Below are positions 26,536 through 35,021 of a DNA stretch of 64,000 nt, one piece after another (within the stretch, counting starts at the first letter, position 1; each line of letters starts with the position of its first letter). The DNA comes from Microbacterium sp. MYb66. Its GTDB lineage: Bacteria > Actinomycetota > Actinomycetes > Actinomycetales > Microbacteriaceae. The stretch covers positions 1 through 64,000 of the forward strand of contig NZ_PCOV01000011.1 in NCBI RefSeq assembly GCF_002979435.1. Direction: 5' to 3'. The position numbers were made by a program, and so were the translations under genes. Below the pieces are notes generated by a model. That model ran no database searches, was not told where the DNA came from, and saw nothing but the letters and a program-made list of their open reading frames with translations.

Positions 26536-26585
26536 GGCCGGCCTTCGCCGATGGCCGCGCCGACCCGCGATGCGAGAATTGCCGT

Positions 26586-28160
26586 ATGACCTCTGAGCCC
26601 TCTCCCGCCGAGCCGTCCGACCTCGCCGCCCGTGCGGCGGAGAAGCACGTGGTGGTCGTCGGCGGCGGCATCGGCGGCCTGATAGCGGCGCGCGAGTGCG
26701 CGAAGGTCGGCATGCGGGTCACCGTGCTCGAAGAGGCGGATGCTCTCGGCGGCGCGATCCGTCGGGTCGAGCTCGACGGGGTCGTCGTCGATGCCGGCGC
26801 CGAGAGCTATGCGACCAGGGGCGGGACGGTGCGCGCGCTCGTCGAGGAGCTCGGCCTGGCCGACCGCATCGTGGCACCCCGCGCCGGAGGGGCCTGGCTC
26901 GCCGGCATCCCCGGTGTCGGCGCGGCTCCGCTGCCGGTCGGGGGCATCCTCGGCATCCCGGCGAATCCGTTCCAGGAAGACGTCCGTCGCATCATCGGCT
27001 GGTCGGGTGTCTGGCGGGCCTACCTCGACCGCGTCCGTCCGCCGCTGACGATCGGGCACCAGCTCAGTCTCGGTCGGCTGGTCGCTTCGCGGATGGGCGC
27101 CAAGGTGCGCGATCGCCTCGTCGCGCCCGTGACGACCGGCGTCTACTCGGCCTCGCCCGACGACGTCGACGTCGATGTCGCCGCGCCCGGACTGAATGCC
27201 GCGCTCACCCGCGTCGGCTCCCTCTCCGGCGCCGTGCAGGCGCTCCGCGAGGACGCGGCGGCGAAGGCCACCGGCGTGCAGGCGGCCGCGCACGCACCCG
27301 GCGCTGCGGTCGAAGGGCTGTCCGGCGGGATGAGCGTCCTCGTCGATGCGCTCGCCGACGACCTGACCGGTTTCGACGCCGCGGTGCGCACCGGCGTGCG
27401 GGTGCGGAGCGTGCGGAAGGCGGGCGAGATCTGGACGGTCGAGGCCGAGGTCTCCTCCGTCGCCCCGGTCGCAGAGGGCATTGCCGAGACGGATGCGCTC
27501 GTCGCGGAGCTGCAGACCGCCGAGATCGCTGAGGCGGAGCCCGTGATCGAGGAGCTCGTCGCCGATGCCGTCATCATCGCGACGCCCGAGTCCGCCGCGC
27601 GAGAACTTCTCGCGGTCGCGGTGCCGGCCCTGACGAAGACCGAGGCCGCGTCGTCCCCCGAGATCGAGATCGTGACGCTGCTGATCGACGAGCCCGGACT
27701 GGATGACGCACCGCGCGGCACCGGTGTCCTGACGGTTCCGGGGAGCCACACGGCCAAGGCGCTCACGCACTCCACCGCGAAATGGGCCTGGGTGCGCGAA
27801 GCCGCGGGCGCACGCCACCTCGTGCGCGTCTCGTTCGGGGCTCAGGGGGAGCCCGCGGCGACCACGGAGCTGAGCGACGCGGCCGCCGCAGACCTCGCGC
27901 GGTCCGAGGCCGCAGCGATGCTCGGGGTCGCGCTGGCGCCGGAGTCCGTGGTCGCGGCGCATCGCGGCAGCTTCGTGCAGTCCCAGCCTGCGTCGATCAT
28001 CGGCTCGGGCGAGCGCCGCACGGCGGCGCGAGCGGCGATCCACGCGGTGCCGGGCGTGGCCGCGGTCGGCGCCTGGCTGGCCGGTACCGGTCTCGCCCAG
28101 GTGATCCCCGATGCGCGTGATGAGGCGGATCGTCTGCGACGTGCCCTGTTGTGGGAGTGA
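26586..28160 (+). CDS. cgoX: Coproporphyrinogen III oxidase (HemG/HemY family, CgoX)
   Basis: A 524-residue FAD protein; GGGIGG (residues 26-31) is the dinucleotide-binding loop and VDAGAESYATRGG the conserved substrate-side loop. In actinobacteria this family oxidises coproporphyrinogen III to coproporphyrin III, consistent with chdC downstream. It is longer than the usual roughly 470 residues: about 40 Ala/Glu-rich residues (near 287-327, with AELQTAEIAEAEPVIEE) interrupt the core, and an N-terminal extension of 20 residues precedes the FAD loop. GAGAAT lies 6 nt before the ATG. Also called hemY or hemG in older schemes. Confidence 0.92.
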   Translation: MTSEPSPAEPSDLAARAAEKHVVVVGGGIGGLIAARECAKVGMRVTVLEEADALGGAIRRVELDGVVVDAGAESYATRGGTVRALVEELGLADRIVAPRAGGAWLAGIPGVGAAPLPVGGILGIPANPFQEDVRRIIGWSGVWRAYLDRVRPPLTIGHQLSLGRLVASRMGAKVRDRLVAPVTTGVYSASPDDVDVDVAAPGLNAALTRVGSLSGAVQALREDAAAKATGVQAAAHAPGAAVEGLSGGMSVLVDALADDLTGFDAAVRTGVRVRSVRKAGEIWTVEAEVSSVAPVAEGIAETDALVAELQTAEIAEAEPVIEELVADAVIIATPESAARELLAVAVPALTKTEAASSPEIEIVTLLIDEPGLDDAPRGTGVLTVPGSHTAKALTHSTAKWAWVREAAGARHLVRVSFGAQGEPAATTELSDAAAADLARSEAAAMLGVALAPESVVAAHRGSFVQSQPASIIGSGERRTAARAAIHAVPGVAAVGAWLAGTGLAQVIPDARDEADRLRRALLWE

Positions 28161-28193
28161 GAGAGCACTCCGTGTCAACCCTCTGACCCATAG

Positions 28194-28209
28194 ATGCCGA
28201 AATCGGCAT
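28194..28209. promoter_or_regulatory. Perfect 16-bp palindrome upstream of the envelope trio
   Basis: ATGCCGA-AA-TCGGCAT is a perfect inverted repeat with a 2-bp centre, 34 bp after the cgoX stop and about 100 bp before the YtxH-like gene. The tiny loop argues against an intrinsic terminator and for a repressor site, but no cognate regulator is adjacent. The region 28161-28310 otherwise holds no gene. Confidence 0.4.
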
Positions 28210-28310
28210 ACGGGGTTACGCTGGGTACCTGGTCGCGGGGCGCGAAAGCCTGCGGTCGGTCCCAACCGGGCGAATCTGGCCGGGCTACCGGAACAAGGTG
28301 AGGAGACCCC

Positions 28311-28745
28311 ATGAAGGGGAAGATCGGACTCGTCGTCGGACTCGGCGTGGGCTACGTCCTCGGCACCCGTGCCGGACGTGAGCGCTACGAGCAGATCAAG
28401 ACGCAGTGGCTGAAGGTGTGGGAACTCGATCCCGTCCAGGAGCAGGTCTCCAAGGTCAAGGGCTTCGTCGGTGACAAGGCCGCGGCCGTTCCCGGAGCGC
28501 TCTGGACCGGTGTGGTGAAGGTGGCCAAGTCGGTCTCCGGCAACGGCACCCCGGGGCAGCGCCTCGACTCCGCCATCGCCACCGGCCGCGAGGCGGCGGA
28601 AGATCTCGCCGAGGCCACCGAGGAAGCGGTCGAGGCGGCGAAGGCCACGGCCAAGACGTCCACGGCCGCGAAGCCCGCCGCGAAGAAGCCGGCCGCCAAG
28701 AAGCCCGCGGCCGCGAAGCCCGCAGCGAAGAAGTCCGGCGACTGA
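28311..28745 (+). CDS. YtxH-like membrane-anchored protein with Lys/Ala-rich tail
   Basis: A 144-residue protein starting with GKIGLVVGLGVGYVLGTRAG, a single hydrophobic helix followed by a basic GRERYEQ stretch typical of YtxH-like proteins. The middle is amphipathic. Residues 110-144 are built of AAKKPA-type repeats resembling histone-like Lys/Ala tails, so binding to acidic polymers or DNA is possible. GGTGAGGAG precedes the ATG. First gene of a tight three-gene unit with a phage-holin-superfamily protein and a DUF3618-like protein, which often occur together in actinobacteria. Stress or envelope role is inferred. Confidence 0.75.
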   Translation: MKGKIGLVVGLGVGYVLGTRAGRERYEQIKTQWLKVWELDPVQEQVSKVKGFVGDKAAAVPGALWTGVVKVAKSVSGNGTPGQRLDSAIATGREAAEDLAEATEEAVEAAKATAKTSTAAKPAAKKPAAKKPAAAKPAAKKSGD

Positions 28746-28746
28746 C

Positions 28747-29154
28747 ATGCCCCGCGGTTACCGAGATCGTGCCGACGACAGCCTGCTGACTCTCCTCGGG
28801 GATCTTCCGGAGCTCGTCACGAATCTGGTCAAGGCCGAGATCGACGCCGCCAAGGCGTGGGTCTCGCGCACCTCGAAGGACGCCGGCATCGGATCCGTGT
28901 GGTTCGTCGTGGCGCTGTTCTTCCTGTTCTGGGCCGTGCCGGTGATCCTGGTCTTCGCGATCGCCGGGCTCTCGTCCTGGTGGCCGGTGTGGCTGTCGGC
29001 GATCGTCGTGTTCGGCATCCTGATCCTCGCCGTGCTGCTGTTCGCGCTGCTCGGCATCCTGAAGTTCCGCAAGGTCCTCCGCCGTCAGAACCCGGCTCAG
29101 GCCGTGGCGGAGGACATCCGACTCGTGAAGGAGGCCGGCGATGACGACTTCTGA
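28747..29154 (+). CDS. Phage holin superfamily (DUF1469-like) membrane protein
   Basis: A 135-residue protein with an amphipathic N-terminal half (LPELVTNLVKAEIDAAKAWV) and two strong hydrophobic helices (about residues 53-76 and 80-105), ending in a charged cytoplasmic tail. This matches the Phage_holin_3_6/DUF1469 group, which despite its name is chromosomal and not part of a prophage. It starts one base after the preceding stop codon region and overlaps the next gene by 14 bp, so the trio is an operon. Confidence 0.78.
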   Translation: MPRGYRDRADDSLLTLLGDLPELVTNLVKAEIDAAKAWVSRTSKDAGIGSVWFVVALFFLFWAVPVILVFAIAGLSSWWPVWLSAIVVFGILILAVLLFALLGILKFRKVLRRQNPAQAVAEDIRLVKEAGDDDF

Positions 29155-29413
29155 GCCGTTGCCGCGCACCGTCGTCCCGGGTGGGATCCTCGACCCGGTC
29201 GCCTCGGCCCGCGCCGAACTCAAGGCCGCCCTCGCCGCGATCGAGGTGAAGGGCAACATCCCGCGCCGCGTCGAGAAGGCGTCGACGCGCGCCGCCGCGA
29301 AGGCCCGTGTCTTCGCCGATCGCAATCCGATCGGCGCGATCGCGGCAGCCGTCGGCATCGCCGCGGTCGTGGGGGGCGCGGTCTGGGGGATCGCGCGCGC
29401 GATCGCACGCTGA
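29141..29413 (+). CDS. DUF3618-like small membrane protein
   Basis: A 90-residue protein: residues 20-50 are amphipathic and basic (ARAELKAALAAIEVKGNIPRR), and residues 65-88 form one hydrophobic helix ending in RAIAR. It fits the DUF3618 pattern seen next to holin-superfamily and YtxH proteins. The ATG lies inside the end of the preceding gene, indicating translational coupling. Function unknown. Confidence 0.68.
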   Translation: MTTSEPLPRTVVPGGILDPVASARAELKAALAAIEVKGNIPRRVEKASTRAAAKARVFADRNPIGAIAAAVGIAAVVGGAVWGIARAIAR

Positions 29414-29491
29414 GAGGCATCATTCGGGGATGCCGTCGGTCGCCCTCCGGGTGATTAGCGGCTCCTGCGCAAACGAGGCAGACTGGGGAGC

Positions 29492-30172
29492 ATGATGTCC
29501 GAAGAGCGCGATGAGAACCCGTCCGGCTTCACCCTCTGGGCCGTCTGGCGACGAAACCCCGAGGTCCCCGTGACGGAGACCGAGTCGACCGAGCTCGAGA
29601 CGATCGTCTCCTACATCGAGGACTCGGGCGTGACCGTCCGCGGCTTCTACGACGTCTCCGGCCTCAAGGCCGACGCCGACCTCATGGTGTGGCTGCACGG
29701 CGAGACCGCCGAAGAGCTGCAGAAGGCGCTGCGCCGCCTCCGTCGCACCGAGCTGCTGCGTCCGCTCCTGCCCGTGTGGAACGTCATGGGCGTGCACCGG
29801 GACGCCGAGTTCAACCGGGCGCACGTCCCCGGCTTCCTGCGGGGCGTCGAGCCCAAGGACTGGCTGTGCCTGTACCCGTTCGTGCGCACCCCGGAGTGGT
29901 ATCTCGCCCCCGAGGAGGAGCGTCGCAAGATGCTCGCCGACCACGGGCGCAAGGGTGCCGCGTTCACCGGCGTCCTCGCCAACACCGTCGCCTCCTTCGC
30001 CCTCGGCGACTACGAGTGGCTGCTGCCCCTCGAGGCGGATGAGCTCACCGACCTGGTCGATCTGATGCGCGACCTCCGCTACACGGACGCACGTCTGTAC
30101 GTGAAGGAGGAGGTGCCCTTCTACACCGGGCGCAGGCTCCGGTTCGACGAGATCGCGGACGTCCTGCAGTAA
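29492..30172 (+). CDS. chdC: Coproheme decarboxylase (HemQ, chlorite-dismutase family)
   Basis: A 226-residue enzyme that converts Fe-coproporphyrin III to heme b using peroxide, the last step of the coproporphyrin pathway. The core motifs are seen: VWNVMGVHRDAEFNRAHVP, YPFVRTPEWYL (catalytic Tyr region), RRKMLADHGRKG (proximal heme His) and EVPFYTGRR at the end. The chlorite-dismutase distal Arg is not needed for this role. CAGACT sits 7 nt before the ATG at 29492; a second ATG follows directly at 29495. hemC starts 5 bp downstream, so they form one transcript. Confidence 0.92.
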   Translation: MMSEERDENPSGFTLWAVWRRNPEVPVTETESTELETIVSYIEDSGVTVRGFYDVSGLKADADLMVWLHGETAEELQKALRRLRRTELLRPLLPVWNVMGVHRDAEFNRAHVPGFLRGVEPKDWLCLYPFVRTPEWYLAPEEERRKMLADHGRKGAAFTGVLANTVASFALGDYEWLLPLEADELTDLVDLMRDLRYTDARLYVKEEVPFYTGRRLRFDEIADVLQ

Positions 30173-30177
30173 GCGCC

Positions 30178-31167
30178 ATGAGCACCCCCATCCGTCTGGG
30201 TACCCGCCGCAGCGCGCTCGCGCAGGCGCAGTCCGGTCATGTCGCCACGGCTCTCGAGAAGATCGCGGGACGCCGGGTCGAACTCGTCCCCATCACCAGC
30301 GAGGGCGACACCAATCGCGCATCCCTCTCGGAGATCGGCGGCCAGGGCATCTTCGCCACGCGGCTCCGCGAGGCGCTGTTCGCCGGGGAGTGCGACTTCC
30401 TCGTGCATTCGCTGAAGGATCTGCCGACGGCCGTCCCCGAGGGGCTCGTGATCGCCGCGACCCCCGAGCGGGAGGATCCTCGCGACGTCGTCCTCACTCG
30501 CGCCGGCATCCCGCTGCATGAGCTGCGCTCCGGCAGCACGGTCGGCACCGGCTCCCCGCGCCGGATCGCCCAGGTGCATCGACGCGCACCGGGCGCGGAG
30601 GTCGTCGACATCCGCGGCAACGTCGACTCGCGTCTCGCCCGCGTCTCATCCGGTGAGCTGGACGCCGTGATCCTCGCCGCAGCCGGTCTGTCGCGGTTGG
30701 GGGCGAACACGTCGCTGCACCGGGAAGAGCTCGGTCTCGCCGAGTGGCCCACCGCGCCGGGTCAGGGTTCGCTCGCCGTCGAGACCCGCGCGGACGCGCC
30801 GGCCGAGCTGCTCACGGCGCTCGCCGGCCTCGATGACATCGACACCCGTCTGGCCATCACGGTGGAGCGCGCGATCCTCGAGGGATTGGACGCGGGATGC
30901 CAGGCGCCGATGGCCGCGCACGCGGTGGTCGACGGCTCCTCGATCCGGGTCAGGACGGTCGTCTACGCCCCGGACGGCGGGCGCCGGATCGGGCTCGACG
31001 TCACCGAAGACCTGAACGGGGAGTATATTCATCGGAACGGCAGTGGCAATGGAGCGGATGCTGCCGATGGTGCAGACCCGATGCACGCAGCGCGCGAGCT
31101 CGGGTTCACTGTTGCCCGTCGGCTGCTCGATCAAGGGGCGGCCGGCCTCGTACCCCGAGAGCAATAA
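30178..31167 (+). CDS. hemC: Hydroxymethylbilane synthase (porphobilinogen deaminase)
   Basis: A 329-residue enzyme joining four porphobilinogens into hydroxymethylbilane. [12 protein letters not shown] is the N-terminal signature, [15 protein letters not shown] contains the catalytic Asp, and [15 protein letters not shown] contains the Cys (about residue 241) that carries the dipyrromethane cofactor. A 15-residue Asn/Gly/Ala-rich insertion ([11 protein letters not shown]) lies near the C-terminus. Five base pairs after chdC and 6 bp before hemD. Confidence 0.96.
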   Translation: MSTPIRLGTRRSALAQAQSGHVATALEKIAGRRVELVPITSEGDTNRASLSEIGGQGIFATRLREALFAGECDFLVHSLKDLPTAVPEGLVIAATPEREDPRDVVLTRAGIPLHELRSGSTVGTGSPRRIAQVHRRAPGAEVVDIRGNVDSRLARVSSGELDAVILAAAGLSRLGANTSLHREELGLAEWPTAPGQGSLAVETRADAPAELLTALAGLDDIDTRLAITVERAILEGLDAGCQAPMAAHAVVDGSSIRVRTVVYAPDGGRRIGLDVTEDLNGEYIHRNGSGNGADAADGADPMHAARELGFTVARRLLDQGAAGLVPREQ

Positions 31168-31173
31168 ACCCTC

Positions 31174-31971
31174 ATGACCACTTCCGAAATCAAGCAGGAC
31201 CGACCGCTGGACGGCTGGCGCATCCTCGTGCCCCGTGGCGGGCCGTGGGGCGACAGCGTCGCCGCGAGTCTGCGTGCGCTGGGCGCGGTGCCCGTCGTCG
31301 CGCCACTCATCAACTTCGCGCCGACGACCGACCAGGCGACTCTCGACACTGCGCTGGCGCAGCTGGCCGCGGGGGAGTTCGACTGGCTGACCGTCACGAG
31401 CGCCACCACCGTCGATGTGCTCTTCGCCCACCGGGCCGTCATCCCTCGGTCGACGAAGATCGCCGCCGTGGGAGAGACGACCGCAACGGCTCTGCAGGCC
31501 GTCGGCTACGAGGTCACGCTGGTGCCCGAGCAGGACAACTCCGCCGAAGGCATGGCCCAGCAGCTCATCGCTCTCGAGCAGGAGCCGCGCCGCATCCTCG
31601 CTCTCCGCAGCGAGATCGCCAAGCCCGTGCTCAGTCGGCTCCTCTCGGAGGCAGGACACGATGTGCACGGCGTCGTCGCCTACCGCACGGTCGGCGTCCC
31701 GGTGACCGAGCGCATCCGTCGCGATGTCGAGAACGGCCGGATCAACGCGATCCTGATCACCAGCGGCTCCGTCGCCGAGCAGGTGCGCGAGCAGTTCCCG
31801 GAGATCCCCGACGAGACGCTGCTCGCCGCCATCGGTCCGAGGACGGCGAAGGATGCGCAGCGCGCGGGCCTGCCCGTCTCGGTCGTCGCCGACCGGCAGA
31901 CCGTCGACGCCCTGATCGACGCCGTCTCGCACTTCACGCTTCCGCACGCGGCCGACGAGTTCGCACCGTGA
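31174..31971 (+). CDS. hemD: Uroporphyrinogen-III synthase
   Basis: A 265-residue enzyme that cyclises and inverts ring D of hydroxymethylbilane. The fold has two flavodoxin-like lobes: [19 protein letters not shown] in lobe 1, [14 protein letters not shown], then [13 protein letters not shown], and [16 protein letters not shown] near the end, typical for this poorly conserved family. Its stop overlaps the hemB start by 4 bp. Context between hemC and hemB makes the assignment firm. Confidence 0.9.
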   Translation: MTTSEIKQDRPLDGWRILVPRGGPWGDSVAASLRALGAVPVVAPLINFAPTTDQATLDTALAQLAAGEFDWLTVTSATTVDVLFAHRAVIPRSTKIAAVGETTATALQAVGYEVTLVPEQDNSAEGMAQQLIALEQEPRRILALRSEIAKPVLSRLLSEAGHDVHGVVAYRTVGVPVTERIRRDVENGRINAILITSGSVAEQVREQFPEIPDETLLAAIGPRTAKDAQRAGLPVSVVADRQTVDALIDAVSHFTLPHAADEFAP

Positions 31972-32954
31972 GCTTCCCGGATGTCCGACTGAGGAGGCTG
32001 CGTCAGTCGCGAGCTGTGCGCGATCTCGTTCGCGAGACCTCCCTGCAGCCCCGGCAGCTCGTGCTGCCGCTCTTCGTCCGCGAAGGTCTCGCGGAGTCGG
32101 TCGAGATCGGATCGATGCCCGGTGTCGCCCAGCATTCGCTCGACTCGCTGCGTGCGGCAGCCGTCGCGGCGGCCGAAGCCGGTGTCGGCGGTGTGATGCT
32201 GTTCGGCGTGCCGGCGGTGCGCGACGCCCGCGGCTCCGGAGCCGACGATCCGCGCGGCATCCTGAACGTCGCGACGGAGGCGCTGGCCGCCGAGGTCGGC
32301 GATGCGCTCGTGGTGCAGACCGACCTGTGCCTGGACGAGTTCACCGACCACGGTCACTGCGGAGTGCTCGCGGCCGACGGCTCGGTCGACAACGACGCGA
32401 CGCTGGAGCGGTACGCCGCGATGGCTCTCGCCCAGGCTCGTGCCGGCTCGCAGCTGCTGGGTCTGTCGGGCATGATGGACGGTCAGGTCGCGGTCATCCG
32501 CAGGGCGCTCGACGCTGAGGGGTTCACCGACACGCTGCTGCTGGCGTACGCCGCGAAGTACGCGAGCGCCTTCTACGGCCCGTTCCGTGAGGCCGTCGAC
32601 TCGCAGCTGAAGGGCGACCGCCGCACGTATCAGCTCGACCCCGGCAACCGCCGCGAAGGTGTCCGCGAGGCGGTCGTCGATGAGGCCGAGGGCGCGGACA
32701 TCGTCATGGTGAAGCCGGCGATGGCCTTCCTCGACGTGCTGCGCGAGGTGCGCGACACCGTGAGTATTCCGGTGTGGGCATACCAGGTGTCCGGCGAGTA
32801 CGCGATGATCGAGGCCGCCGGCGCGAACGGCTGGATCGACCGCCGCGCGGCCGTGCTCGAGTCTCTGCTGTCCATCCGCCGCGCCGGTGCCGACGCGGTT
32901 CTGACCTACTGGGCGACCGAAGCCGCCGGCTGGCTGCGCGACGGAGATCGCTGA
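31968..32954 (+). CDS. hemB: Delta-aminolevulinic acid dehydratase (porphobilinogen synthase)
   Basis: A 328-residue enzyme that condenses two aminolevulinates. Catalytic lysines are in [16 protein letters not shown] and [14 protein letters not shown]. The metal loop [14 protein letters not shown] keeps two of the three Cys of zinc-type enzymes and has Asp at the middle position, so it sits between the zinc (CxC...C) and magnesium (Asp-rich) types. The start is GTG 31968, overlapping the hemD stop (GTGA), which gives translational coupling. A much longer upstream reading frame is non-coding. Confidence 0.95.
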   Translation: MSFPDVRLRRLRQSRAVRDLVRETSLQPRQLVLPLFVREGLAESVEIGSMPGVAQHSLDSLRAAAVAAAEAGVGGVMLFGVPAVRDARGSGADDPRGILNVATEALAAEVGDALVVQTDLCLDEFTDHGHCGVLAADGSVDNDATLERYAAMALAQARAGSQLLGLSGMMDGQVAVIRRALDAEGFTDTLLLAYAAKYASAFYGPFREAVDSQLKGDRRTYQLDPGNRREGVREAVVDEAEGADIVMVKPAMAFLDVLREVRDTVSIPVWAYQVSGEYAMIEAAGANGWIDRRAAVLESLLSIRRAGADAVLTYWATEAAGWLRDGDR

Positions 32955-32965
32955 GGAGCCTCTTC

Positions 32966-34288
32966 ATGACCGACCGCAATGACGACCTGTTCTCCGCTGC
33001 CCGCGCGGTGATCCCCGGCGGGGTCAACTCGCCGGTGCGCGCCTACGGCTCGGTCGGCGGCACGCCGCGGTTCCTCGCTTCCGCGAAGGGCGCGACGGTG
33101 ACCGATGCCACCGGTCGGGAGTACGTCGACCTCGTCGCGTCCTGGGGGCCGGCTCTGCTGGGGCACGCGCATCCGGAGATCGTGGCCGCGGTGCAGGAGG
33201 CCGCGTCCCGCGGGCTGTCCTTCGGCGCTCCGACCGAGGGCGAGGTCGAGCTCGCGGCTCTGATCGCCGATCGCGTGCGGTTCGCGGAGATCCGTCCGAT
33301 CGAGCGCGTGCGCCTGGTGTCCACCGGGACCGAGGCGACGATGACGGCGATCCGCCTCGCGCGCGGCGCCACCGGTCGCGACCTGCTCGTGAAGTTCGCC
33401 GGGCATTACCACGGTCACTCGGACGGTCTGCTGGCGGAGGCGGGGTCGGGTGTCGCGACGCTGGCACTTCCCGGTTCGGCGGGGGTTCCGGCCCCGATCG
33501 CCGCGCAGACCCTCGTGATCGGGTACAACGACCCGGATGCTCTCGCCGCGGTGTTCGCCGAGCACGGTGACCGCATCGCGGCCGTGATCGTCGAGGCCTC
33601 GGCGGCGAACATGGGCGTCGTCGCCCCCCTCCCCGGCTTCAACCGTCTGATCGCCGAGACCGCGCACGCTCACGGCGCGCTGATGATCCTCGACGAGGTC
33701 CTCACCGGCTTCCGGGTGCACCCCGCCGGATTCTGGGGGCTGCAGGCCGCGGCCGGCGAGGACTACCTGCCCGACATCTTCACCTTCGGCAAGGTCGTCG
33801 GCGGCGGGATGCCGCTGGCGGCGCTGGGCGGTCGCGCCGAGGTCATGGACCTCCTCGCCCCCCTCGGGCCGGTGTATCAGGCCGGCACGCTGTCGGGGAA
33901 TCCGCTCTCGGTCGCGGCGGGCCTCGCGACGCTGCGGCTCGCGACGCCGGAGGTGTACGCGACGGTGGATGCCGCAGCCGCCCGGGTGTCCACCGCGCTC
34001 GATGCCGCGCTGACCGCTGCCGGCGTCACGCACGCGGTGGCGCGGGCGGGCAACCTGTTCAACGCGTCGTTCCGCGCCTCGGCGCCGAGGGACTACGCCG
34101 AGGCTCAGGCGCAGGAATCGTTCCGCTACGCGCCGTTCTTCCACTCCCTGCGCGAGCAGGGCGTGGCCCTTCCGCCGAGCGTGTTCGAGGCCTGGTTCCT
34201 CACGGCCGCGCACGGCGAGGCGGAACTGGCGCAGATCGAGGCGGCTCTTCCCGCTGCGGCCGCGGCAGCGGCATCCGCTCGCCCGTAA
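32966..34288 (+). CDS. hemL: Glutamate-1-semialdehyde 2,1-aminomutase
   Basis: A 440-residue PLP enzyme that converts glutamate-1-semialdehyde to aminolevulinate. It opens with [17 protein letters not shown], has [19 protein letters not shown] (cofactor Asp) and [13 protein letters not shown] with the PLP Lys. The Ala-rich C-terminus is variable. GAGG at 32953-32956 precedes the ATG at 32966, 11 bp after hemB. It closes the heme operon. Confidence 0.96.
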   Translation: MTDRNDDLFSAARAVIPGGVNSPVRAYGSVGGTPRFLASAKGATVTDATGREYVDLVASWGPALLGHAHPEIVAAVQEAASRGLSFGAPTEGEVELAALIADRVRFAEIRPIERVRLVSTGTEATMTAIRLARGATGRDLLVKFAGHYHGHSDGLLAEAGSGVATLALPGSAGVPAPIAAQTLVIGYNDPDALAAVFAEHGDRIAAVIVEASAANMGVVAPLPGFNRLIAETAHAHGALMILDEVLTGFRVHPAGFWGLQAAAGEDYLPDIFTFGKVVGGGMPLAALGGRAEVMDLLAPLGPVYQAGTLSGNPLSVAAGLATLRLATPEVYATVDAAAARVSTALDAALTAAGVTHAVARAGNLFNASFRASAPRDYAEAQAQESFRYAPFFHSLREQGVALPPSVFEAWFLTAAHGEAELAQIEAALPAAAAAAASARP

Positions 34289-34358
34289 TCCCAGGCCCAC
34301 AGGTCCGTCTTCGGCCGTCACCACCGTCACGGCGCCCACTCTCACGTGCGAAATCGAG

Positions 34359-34376
34359 TATGGTACATATATTCGA
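34359..34376. promoter_or_regulatory. Possible promoter with LexA-like box
   Basis: On the minus strand 34361-34376 reads TCGAATATATGTACCA, matching 9 of 12 defined bases of the actinobacterial SOS box TCGAAC-N4-GTTCGA. It overlaps a -10-like TATGGT (34359-34364) that points to the tiny open frame at 34394. The match is imperfect, particularly in the right half, so the site is tentative. Confidence 0.3.
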
Positions 34377-34393
34377 AAGCGGAGCGGGAGAAC

Positions 34394-34438
34394 ATGACCA
34401 CTGGTGCCAGCCCACAAGGGATCGTTGCGTTCCTGTGA
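34394..34438 (+). CDS. Possible 14-codon leader peptide or gene remnant
   Basis: The frame reads MTTGASPQGIVAFL, stop. A purine-rich GGAGCGGGAG precedes the ATG and an AT-rich promoter-like element lies 30 bp upstream. It could be an attenuator-type leader, a degraded gene start, or chance. It ends 46 bp before the next start. Confidence 0.25.
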   Translation: MTTGASPQGIVAFL

Positions 34439-34484
34439 ACAACTTCCAGACAACTGGCAGGGCGGCGCTGGCAGACTGGGTGAC

Positions 34485-34934
34485 ATGGTGACGTTGCTGC
34501 TGGACCAGACGCAACTCGAGGTCGTGCTCTCTCCGATCGAACGCGCCGCCACCTTCCACCGGGACAACCTCCGGATCGCACGCGACACCATCACCAAGGT
34601 CCAGCTCACGGAAGACGCCTGGACCTGGCTCCGGGGCGTTCCGAATCCCGGCACGCACATCCCCGGCATCCTCGCCGCCGGCAGCTGGAAGGCGGCGGGC
34701 AGCCTGGACTTCGTGCTGATCCGCAAGCGTCGTCCGAGCGTCGTGATCGACCTCGAGGGCGACGAGCAGTACCGCCGGCTGATCCTCACCACGCGGCACG
34801 GGCTCGCGCTCACCCAGGCGCTGCGACTCGACGTGTCGACCGAGCCGGCGAGCGTCGAGGAGATCGTGGCCACCGCGCCCACGCCCGTCTCGAAGGGCAG
34901 CCGTCGCCCCGTCATCCGTCCGCGCCCGGCCTGA
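34485..34934 (+). CDS. Hypothetical protein, 149 aa
   Basis: A mostly beta-rich soluble protein: LEVVLSPIERAATFHRDN, ITKVQLTEDAW and DFVLIRKRRPSVVIDLEG look like strands of a small barrel similar to proteins with bacterial PH-like folds, but I cannot name a family. The basic C-terminus ends in RPVIRPRPA. CAGACT lies 7 nt before the ATG, matching the leaderless pattern. It lies between hemL and the convergent ABC ATPase with no evident functional link. Confidence 0.6.
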   Translation: MVTLLLDQTQLEVVLSPIERAATFHRDNLRIARDTITKVQLTEDAWTWLRGVPNPGTHIPGILAAGSWKAAGSLDFVLIRKRRPSVVIDLEGDEQYRRLILTTRHGLALTQALRLDVSTEPASVEEIVATAPTPVSKGSRRPVIRPRPA

Positions 34935-35021
34935 TCCACGGCCGACGGGGCCCACACGACCGAACGCAGAACGCCCTCCGCGACCCGAAGGTCCGGAGGG
35001 CGTCCTCGTCAGCGCGATCGC

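Noticed and set aside
28660..28740. Repeated GCCGCGAAGAAGCC-like units
   Set aside because: They encode the Lys/Ala tail of the YtxH-like protein.
28747..29154. Holin-superfamily gene as a sign of a prophage
   Set aside because: No lysin, structural or integrase genes are near; this holin group is common in actinobacterial chromosomes.
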